From assembly GCF_024102715.1 (NCBI RefSeq), contig NZ_JAGFJM010000109.1:1-64000 (forward strand): 64,000 bases of DNA, read 5' to 3'. The stretch is from Nitrosomonas communis (GTDB lineage: Bacteria > Pseudomonadota > Gammaproteobacteria > Burkholderiales > Nitrosomonadaceae). The stretch's first letter is position 1. Every line of letters begins with the position of its first letter. Under the pieces are notes generated by a model that saw only the letters and a program-made list of their open reading frames with translations, did not search any database and was not told the origin of the DNA. The position numbers were made by a program, and so were the translations under genes. Shown here piece after piece: positions 58,148 to 64,000 of the stretch.

Positions 58148-60124
58148 TTAGGCAGATAAAGTTTGCTCCGCACGCTCCAAATCATCAGGTGAACCGAACA
58201 GCACAATCACGTCCCCCCCCTGCAACGGGATATCAAGTGAGGGCGTAAGCTGCCGCTTCCCTTGCCGTACCAGGGCGGTTACCGCAACTCCTTCAAGCTG
58301 GAATTCTCGTAGAGTGCGCCCTGCAGCGTTACTATCTGGTGGCAGAATGACCGGTCGAAGCCGATCAGCATTGTGCGCTTGAGAAGAATCGGCAAATATA
58401 TTGTTGCCTCGGTAAAACTCACGCAGCAAATGATAGCGCTTATCCCGCTGTTGCTGCATGCGACGCATTACGCGCGAAATCGGCACATCCAGCAGCACTA
58501 GCGCATGCGCAGCAATCATCAGCGCAGCTTCCAACGTTTCTGGCACCACTTCTGTCGCACCACTTGCCCGCAGTTCATCTACATGACTTTCATCACGGGT
58601 ACGCACCATCACCGGAAGATCCGGGCGCAAATCTCGTGCATGATGCAGAACCTTATGAGCAGACATGATATCTTCGTGACTAATCACGATAAGTCGAGCA
58701 GCGCTAACACCAACCCCCTCGAGAATATCGCGTTCCGCAGCATCTCCATAAAAAACCTTTTCACCGGCAATATGTGCCTCCTTTACTTTTACAGGATCGA
58801 GATCCAACGCAACGTAGGGTATCTGCTCCTCCTCCAGAAAATGAGCGACACTTTGGCCAATACGCCCATAACCGCAAATAATGACATGATTTCTTAAATT
58901 ACTGATAGTCTCAGTATGCAATTGCAATGCTATATCTTCACGCAGGGAAGCTTGCTGCCGTACAAAAAGACTGGCAAGCACATGATTGTAACGAATCAGA
59001 AATGGTGCCACGATCATGGAAAGCAGCACCGATGCAAGCACGATCTGACCGGTTTCCTGGTCAATAGCCTGCATGCCAAGCGCAATACTCAGTAAGGCAA
59101 AGCCAAATTCTCCACCCACTGCCAACAGCCATCCAGTACGCCATGCAGTCAATGGCTCAATTCGCGCGAACTGGACAATGTGCGCCACGATAAAGGCCTT
59201 GAACACCATCAGCACCACAGCGCCAGCCAGGGCCCACTGCCATATCTGCGGAAATACGGATAAGTCGAATAACATGCCGATTCCGACAAAAAATAAACCC
59301 AGCAATACATCGCGAATAGGTCGTATGGTCGATTCCACTTGATGACGAAATTCTGTTTCACCCAATACCATTCCTGCAAGAAAAGCGCCAAATGCAGTAG
59401 ACATCCCTAGATTCTGGGTAATCCATGCTGCTATCAGAGAAACAAACAATACTGTCAGCGTAAATATCTCTGCCGATCGTTGCGCTGCTACTAAATGAAA
59501 CAAAGGCCGCAGCAGCTTTCTACCCGCGATAAATACCAGCACGAATGCCAGGACAGCTTTAGCAAACGCTATGCCGAGCGAGCTCACCAATGCGCCAATG
59601 CCAATGGTTGCCGCACTAAGCGCAGGAATAACAATCAGAAAAGGAACCGCCGTGACATCCTGAAAGATAGACATGGCTGTACCGAGCCTCCCATGCCGGC
59701 TGTGTTCCTCTCCTTGTTCAATCAGCGTTTTGCTAATGATCATGGTGGAAGATTGAGCAAATACCGCTCCTACCACAAAAGATGCAGCAACTGGCAAGCC
59801 CATTAACCATACTACGACACCTACAGCAATGGTAGTCAGGAGTACCTGGGCTGTCCCTAAGCTCAATACCAAACCACGTAAAGCATGGATTTGCGGAAGT
59901 GAAAAATTCAGCCCAATAGTAAATAATAGAAAAACAATACCAAACTCAGCCAGCGTGTGGATAGGCTGTGCTTCAATAACCGGTCCTGGTGTATAGGAGC
60001 TGAACAGAACACCGACCAGCAAATAGCCCAAACTTGGCGGGATGTGAAGCCGATGAAAAGCAACCACAATGACCACTGCTGTTCCAAGCAGCATAAGAAT
60101 TTGGAGGAAAAACTGTTCCATCAT
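58148..60124 (-). CDS. Kef-type monovalent cation:proton antiporter (CPA2)
   Basis: A 658-residue protein: about 12 transmembrane segments to residue 385 (GYLLVGVLFSSYTPGPVI, AVFAQSSTMIISKTL), an RCK/TrkA-N domain (VIICGYGRIGQSVAHFLEEE, nucleotide-binding GxGxxG) and a TrkA-C domain at the C-terminus (LQGGDVIVLFGSPDDLE). It probably exchanges K+ or Na+ for H+ under nucleotide control. Confidence 0.9.
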   Translation of the reverse strand: MMEQFFLQILMLLGTAVVIVVAFHRLHIPPSLGYLLVGVLFSSYTPGPVIEAQPIHTLAEFGIVFLLFTIGLNFSLPQIHALRGLVLSLGTAQVLLTTIAVGVVVWLMGLPVAASFVVGAVFAQSSTMIISKTLIEQGEEHSRHGRLGTAMSIFQDVTAVPFLIVIPALSAATIGIGALVSSLGIAFAKAVLAFVLVFIAGRKLLRPLFHLVAAQRSAEIFTLTVLFVSLIAAWITQNLGMSTAFGAFLAGMVLGETEFRHQVESTIRPIRDVLLGLFFVGIGMLFDLSVFPQIWQWALAGAVVLMVFKAFIVAHIVQFARIEPLTAWRTGWLLAVGGEFGFALLSIALGMQAIDQETGQIVLASVLLSMIVAPFLIRYNHVLASLFVRQQASLREDIALQLHTETISNLRNHVIICGYGRIGQSVAHFLEEEQIPYVALDLDPVKVKEAHIAGEKVFYGDAAERDILEGVGVSAARLIVISHEDIMSAHKVLHHARDLRPDLPVMVRTRDESHVDELRASGATEVVPETLEAALMIAAHALVLLDVPISRVMRRMQQQRDKRYHLLREFYRGNNIFADSSQAHNADRLRPVILPPDSNAAGRTLREFQLEGVAVTALVRQGKRQLTPSLDIPLQGGDVIVLFGSPDDLERAEQTLSA

Positions 60125-60220
60125 CAGAAATTTTTCAGGGATATCGGGAATGTACTGGATCGTGAACGCTATACCTTAAGTTGCGAGGTACTGGCATGGA
60201 TTATCTTATCCATCATATCC

Positions 60221-61087
60221 TCAATGTGGCTCAGTGCTGCTCCTACGAGCTTTTTCATAGCCATATAGCTGCCTTTTCAAACCGCTGCGATCAAGAATGA
60301 TAGCGCTGATTTCTTCGATAGAGGTATGTGTTGTATCCAGGTAGGGAATATTGAAAAGCTGAAATAAAGATTCCTGCCATTGAATTTCCTGCTGACACTG
60401 GGCAAGCGATGCATATTGACTATTAGGACGACGCTCCTGACGAATAAAATGCAGTTGCGCTGCGCTAAGTGTCAAACCAAATAATTTGCTTGTTACAGAT
60501 TCAAGCACTTGGGGGAGCTGTAGCGCAGGCATATCTTCCTGGGTAAGTGGATAATTTGCGGCAGCAATCCCATACTGCAGCGCCAGATAAAGGCAAGTAG
60601 GTGTTTTACCAGCGCGTGACACCCCTATCAGAATAATATCAGCTTCCATAAAATTTTTCGGGTTAACCCCATCATCGTGCGCCAGCACATAATTGACTGC
60701 TGCAATCCGCTTGAAATAAGACAGATGATGCTGAACCCCATGAGAACGTCCAGCTATCCGTGCAAACGGTTGCTGCAATTCTTGCTCGATTGAGCTGATA
60801 AATGTTTCAAAAAAATCATATACGCGACAGTTTGCCTGCCGGATCAACTCAAGGATATCCGGTTTGAGCAGGGTACTGAAAACCAGTGGCCGATGACCAT
60901 CACGCTCGGCAGCACGATTAATCCGCTCTACCAAGGCATGAGCCTTGGTCATATCATCCAGAAACGGTGCATTGATTTTTTCCCATTCAATCCCGTCAAA
61001 CTGGGTCAATAAGCTGTGCCCGAGTGTTTCCGCAGTAATACCGGTCCGGTCCGACAAATAAAAAACAGTGCGTTTTTGCTTGATCAC
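60221..61087 (-). CDS. ppsR: PEP synthetase regulatory protein (kinase/pyrophosphorylase)
   Basis: A 288-residue DUF299 protein: FYLSDRTGITAETLGHSLL at the N-terminus and the P-loop ILIGVSRAGKTPTCLYLA. It both phosphorylates (ADP-dependent) and reactivates PEP synthetase. It starts at GTG overlapping the ppsA stop by 4 bases, so the two are coupled. Confidence 0.95.
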   Translation of the reverse strand: MIKQKRTVFYLSDRTGITAETLGHSLLTQFDGIEWEKINAPFLDDMTKAHALVERINRAAERDGHRPLVFSTLLKPDILELIRQANCRVYDFFETFISSIEQELQQPFARIAGRSHGVQHHLSYFKRIAAVNYVLAHDDGVNPKNFMEADIILIGVSRAGKTPTCLYLALQYGIAAANYPLTQEDMPALQLPQVLESVTSKLFGLTLSAAQLHFIRQERRPNSQYASLAQCQQEIQWQESLFQLFNIPYLDTTHTSIEEISAIILDRSGLKRQLYGYEKARRSSTEPH

Positions 61088-63459
61088 GATTTGTGCAAAC
61101 TAGCAAGATGCAGCCAGGTATCCACAACTGTATCAGGATTCAGCGATAGACTACCGATGTCTTGCTCAAACAGCCAAGCGGCAAAATCAGGATAATCAGA
61201 CGGCCCCTGACCACAGATACCGATGTATTTACCTTGCTTGCGGCAGGCATCTATCGCCATTTTGAGGATCTTCTTAACAGCCGGATTACGCTCATCAAAC
61301 AAGTGCGACACCAGACTGGAATCGCGATCAATTCCCAGCGTTAACTGGGTCATATCGTTTGAACCAATAGAAAAACCATCAAAATATTGCAGAAATTCCT
61401 CTGCCAGCACTGCATTGGAAGGAATCTCGCACATCATGATCAAGCGCAAACCATTCTGGCCGCGCGTAAGGCCCTGTGATGCGAGCAGCTCGGTGACTTG
61501 CTGGGCTTCTTCCAGGGTACGGCAGAATGGAATCATGATCTCAACATTGGTCAGCCCCATTTCATCACGCACTTTGCGTAACGCCTGACACTCCAGCTCA
61601 AAACAATCACGAAATGCAGTCGCCAGATATCGCGAGGCCCCACGAAAGCCAATCATGGGGTTCTCTTCCGATGGTTCATAACGATCACCTCCAATCAGAT
61701 TAGCGTATTCATTGGATTTAAAGTCGGAAGTACGCACGATCACAGCGTGCGGATGGAAAGCTGCTGCCAGCGTTGCAATACCTTCCACCAGTTTATTCAC
61801 ATAAAAGTTGACCGGATCAGCATAACCGGCGATTCGCTTGCTGATCTCATTTCTTAGCTCTTGTGGCAATTGAGTAAATTCCAGCAATGCCTTTGGGTGA
61901 ATGCCGATAATATTATTGATAATGAACTCCAACCGCGCCAGCCCAACGCCCCGATTTGGTATACGAGAGAAAGCAAACGCGTGCGATGGATTACCAACAT
62001 TCATCATGATTTTAACAGGCAGATCAGGCAGCTCACCGGGATCGGCTGTCGTGTGCTCAAACCGGAGCAGCCCTTCATAAATATAGCCGGTATCCCCTTC
62101 TGCACAGGAAATGGTGATTTCCGTGCCATTATTGATCTGCGTCGTGGCATCACCACATCCCACCACTGCCGGAATCCCCAGTTCACGCGCAACAATCGCG
62201 GCATGACAAGTACGTCCGCCTCGGTTAGTGACGATTGCAGCAGCCCGTTTCATGATCGGCTCCCAGTCCGGATCAGTCATATCGGTAACCAGCACCTCTC
62301 CTGGCTGAATATCCTGCATCTGACCGGTATGCATGATCAGGCGCGCCACCCCCTGTCCAATTTTCTGTCCAATGGCGCGACCTTCGGTCAACACTTTTCC
62401 TTTCTGACTCAATCTAAAATGCTCTATCAAGGGGCCTGCCCGGCTTTCAACCGTTTCAGGGCGAGCCTGGACAATATAAAGCTGTCCATCCTGACCATCC
62501 AACGCCCACTCAATATCCATTGGACGAGCGTAATGCTTTTCAATGAGCAAAGCCTGCCATGCCAGCGCTTCGACCTGCTCATCAGATAGACAGAAACGCT
62601 GACGTCGCTCCGCTTCCACTGAGCGTATCAAGGTGGGTGAACCCTGTTTATCCTCTTCGCCATAAATCATCTCTATGGCCTTAGCACCTAAACGTCGTGA
62701 AAGAATGGCCGATCTGCCTGCCTCAAGCCCTCGCTTATAAACATAAAATTCATCCGGATTGACCTTTCCCTGCACAATGGTTTCGCCCAGACCATACGTT
62801 GCCGTGATGAAAATAACATCGCGAAAACCTGATTCGGTATCCAGCGTAAATACCACCCCACTTGCTCCGAGATCACTGCGCACCATTTTCTGAATCCCTG
62901 CCGACAGGTATACTTTGTCATGCTGGAAGTGGTGATGGACACGATAAGCAATAGCGCGATCGTTATATAGCGATGCAAACACAACTTTGATCGCTGCGAA
63001 AATTTGCTCCAAGCCACGAATATTTAGCAACGTTTCTTGCTGACCTGCAAATGAGGCATCTGCCAAGTCTTCAGCCGTTGCAGATGAACGCACGGCAAAT
63101 GAAACCGCATCACCACCACTATCCGCCACTAGTTGCTGATAGGCCTGAGTAACTGCCTGCAGCAGCGCGTTAGGCAACGACGCTTCCAGCAACCAACCAC
63201 GAATTGTTTTTCCTACCGTAGTAAGGGCGTTGATATCGCTGACATCCAATTGATCAAGCAATTGCTTGATGCGCATTGTAAGGCCATTACTCGCCAGAAA
63301 ATCGCAATAGGCATGGGTAGTAGTGGCAAAACCAGTCGGCACATTGACGCCCGCTTGACTGAGATGGCGGATCATCTCTCCTAATGAAGCGTTCTTACCG
63401 CCGACAATGCCGACATCATCCTTACTCAACTGATCAAACCACACAATATAATCATTCAT
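61084..63459 (-). CDS. ppsA: Phosphoenolpyruvate synthase
   Basis: A 791-residue PEP synthase: N-terminal ATP-binding domain (GIVGGKNASLGEM), the swivelling phosphohistidine motif GGRTCHAAIVARELG (His about 418) and the C-terminal PEP/pyruvate barrel (CGQGPSDYPDFA). The frame opens 25 codons upstream, but AGGAG precedes the ATG at 63459. It makes PEP from pyruvate, ATP and water for gluconeogenesis. Confidence 0.96.
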   Translation of the reverse strand: MNDYIVWFDQLSKDDVGIVGGKNASLGEMIRHLSQAGVNVPTGFATTTHAYCDFLASNGLTMRIKQLLDQLDVSDINALTTVGKTIRGWLLEASLPNALLQAVTQAYQQLVADSGGDAVSFAVRSSATAEDLADASFAGQQETLLNIRGLEQIFAAIKVVFASLYNDRAIAYRVHHHFQHDKVYLSAGIQKMVRSDLGASGVVFTLDTESGFRDVIFITATYGLGETIVQGKVNPDEFYVYKRGLEAGRSAILSRRLGAKAIEMIYGEEDKQGSPTLIRSVEAERRQRFCLSDEQVEALAWQALLIEKHYARPMDIEWALDGQDGQLYIVQARPETVESRAGPLIEHFRLSQKGKVLTEGRAIGQKIGQGVARLIMHTGQMQDIQPGEVLVTDMTDPDWEPIMKRAAAIVTNRGGRTCHAAIVARELGIPAVVGCGDATTQINNGTEITISCAEGDTGYIYEGLLRFEHTTADPGELPDLPVKIMMNVGNPSHAFAFSRIPNRGVGLARLEFIINNIIGIHPKALLEFTQLPQELRNEISKRIAGYADPVNFYVNKLVEGIATLAAAFHPHAVIVRTSDFKSNEYANLIGGDRYEPSEENPMIGFRGASRYLATAFRDCFELECQALRKVRDEMGLTNVEIMIPFCRTLEEAQQVTELLASQGLTRGQNGLRLIMMCEIPSNAVLAEEFLQYFDGFSIGSNDMTQLTLGIDRDSSLVSHLFDERNPAVKKILKMAIDACRKQGKYIGICGQGPSDYPDFAAWLFEQDIGSLSLNPDTVVDTWLHLASLHKS

Positions 63460-63534
63460 CGCGAACTCCTGGTTCCTGAAATAAAAAGAAATCCGATTTT
63501 GATTGTCCACACTTTTGGATTTTAGCATTCCCAT

Positions 63535-63826
63535 GACTCATATCCGTATTCTGAATATGGAAATCTCTTTCTCTTTGTTTACTTTCCTGAGTCATGTTCT
63601 GGCACCATATCGCAACTAATCATATAAATGTACGGCAGCCTTGGATAACCGATCGACTGTTCCGGTTTGACATTAGCCATTGACCTCAGCACCCAGTATA
63701 CATATCCTGTCTTGCTGAAGCATCGCGAGTCAGTCACTTCCTGATTGATTATTTGTAACATATTGATTCTGCAAAAATCGCACGTTGCAATCTAACATTT
63801 TGCCTCAAGCCCACTCAGCGATGCCC
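63535..63826. other. Intergenic region, no gene supported
   Basis: About 290 bp between ppsA and the partial Kef-type gene. One 60-codon minus-strand frame (63579-63761) lacks a ribosome-binding site and any recognisable family. No strong inverted repeat or promoter pair stands out. Confidence 0.5.
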
Positions 63827-64000
63827 TCATGCATGCTTGTCATGCACAGGTGCTGTCGACCGTGGCGCAAAACGTTGCAAAACATGACTCGCGATACCTC
63901 TGGCAAGCTCTTCCTCGCCAAAGAAAACCGTACCGATGTTGTCTTTGCGCAATAATTGCGACTCATCCTCACTATGAGTGCGCAGCACGATTTCGATGTC
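63827..64000 (-). CDS. Kef-type antiporter, C-terminal part (cut by window end)
   Basis: The last 57 codons of a minus-strand gene: IEIVLRTHSEDESQLLRKDN, then GTVFFGEEELARGIASHVLQ, ending PVHDKHA and TGA at 63829-63827. This matches the end of the RCK domain region of YbaL/KefB-like CPA2 antiporters. The rest lies right of the window. Confidence 0.75.
   Translation of the reverse strand, partial: DIEIVLRTHSEDESQLLRKDNIGTVFFGEEELARGIASHVLQRFAPRSTAPVHDKHA

Noticed and set aside
63579..63761. 60-codon minus-strand frame between ppsA and the partial antiporter gene
   Set aside because: No ribosome-binding site and no recognisable domain.

Overview
The window reads as a chromosomal segment of a betaproteobacterial ammonia oxidiser, most likely a Nitrosomonas species. 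The strongest pointer is the cytochrome c at 51844-52158, which resembles Nitrosomonas cytochrome c-552 from memory: a short mature protein with one CxxCH near the N-terminus and a PMPPN methionine-ligand region. The housekeeping gene orders agree with that group: nadD-rsfS-rlmH-maf-rng, aceE-aceF, argS-SPOR-dsbA, gmk-rpoZ-spoT and tsaB-rimI. The species assignment is inference; no database search was possible.

Layout. 1-760 is the right edge of an integrated element: the C-terminus of a large serine recombinase that runs into an initiator tRNA gene. 760-16.4 kb holds a RIO-type kinase, tex, an ExoD-like membrane protein, a decayed SNF2 helicase, prfB with its programmed frameshift, rlpA, lplT, a family-4 uracil-DNA glycosylase, rimI/tsaB, thpR and ispF/ispD. 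16.6-20.0 kb is an accessory patch: an MNT/HEPN toxin-antitoxin pair whose HEPN gene carries an in-frame stop, a probable HNH-nuclease remnant, short repeats, a long inverted repeat, a lone small HTH-like gene and an IS630-family transposase in two frames. 20.0-22.9 kb is a PhoPQ-like two-component system with a PepSY protein and a histidine-rich exported protein. 23.2-27.0 kb holds a beta-oxidation pair (hydroxyacyl-CoA dehydrogenase/hydratase and thiolase), followed by a 1.07 kb gap with strong inverted repeats and one small ORF.

28-46 kb is core metabolism and translation: ettA, an AHL-lactonase-like metallo-hydrolase, rimO, sixA, rluE, a fatty-acid desaturase with an extra helical C-terminal domain, the rng-maf-rlmH-rsfS-nadD cluster, pyruvate dehydrogenase E1/E2, folD and argS. 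46-64 kb has the SPOR protein, dsbA, spoT-rpoZ-gmk, msrA, cytochrome c, a DUF255 thioredoxin-domain protein, ilvD, lgt, a double UspA protein, a Kef-type antiporter, ppsR-ppsA, and the C-terminus of a second Kef-type protein cut by the window edge.

The least expected structure is a small dispersed element of about 240-270 bp. Two full copies (47551-47817 and 54252-54491) have imperfect terminal inverted repeats built on ATAATCCTAGAAAC, and there is one solo end (708-733). One copy abuts the start codon of the DUF255 gene and seems to supply its ribosome-binding site. I found no convincing wholly new multi-gene system. The best candidates for follow-up are this element family, the histidine-rich/PepSY/PhoPQ cassette, the desaturase with the transposase-like tail, and several decaying or frameshifted genes.
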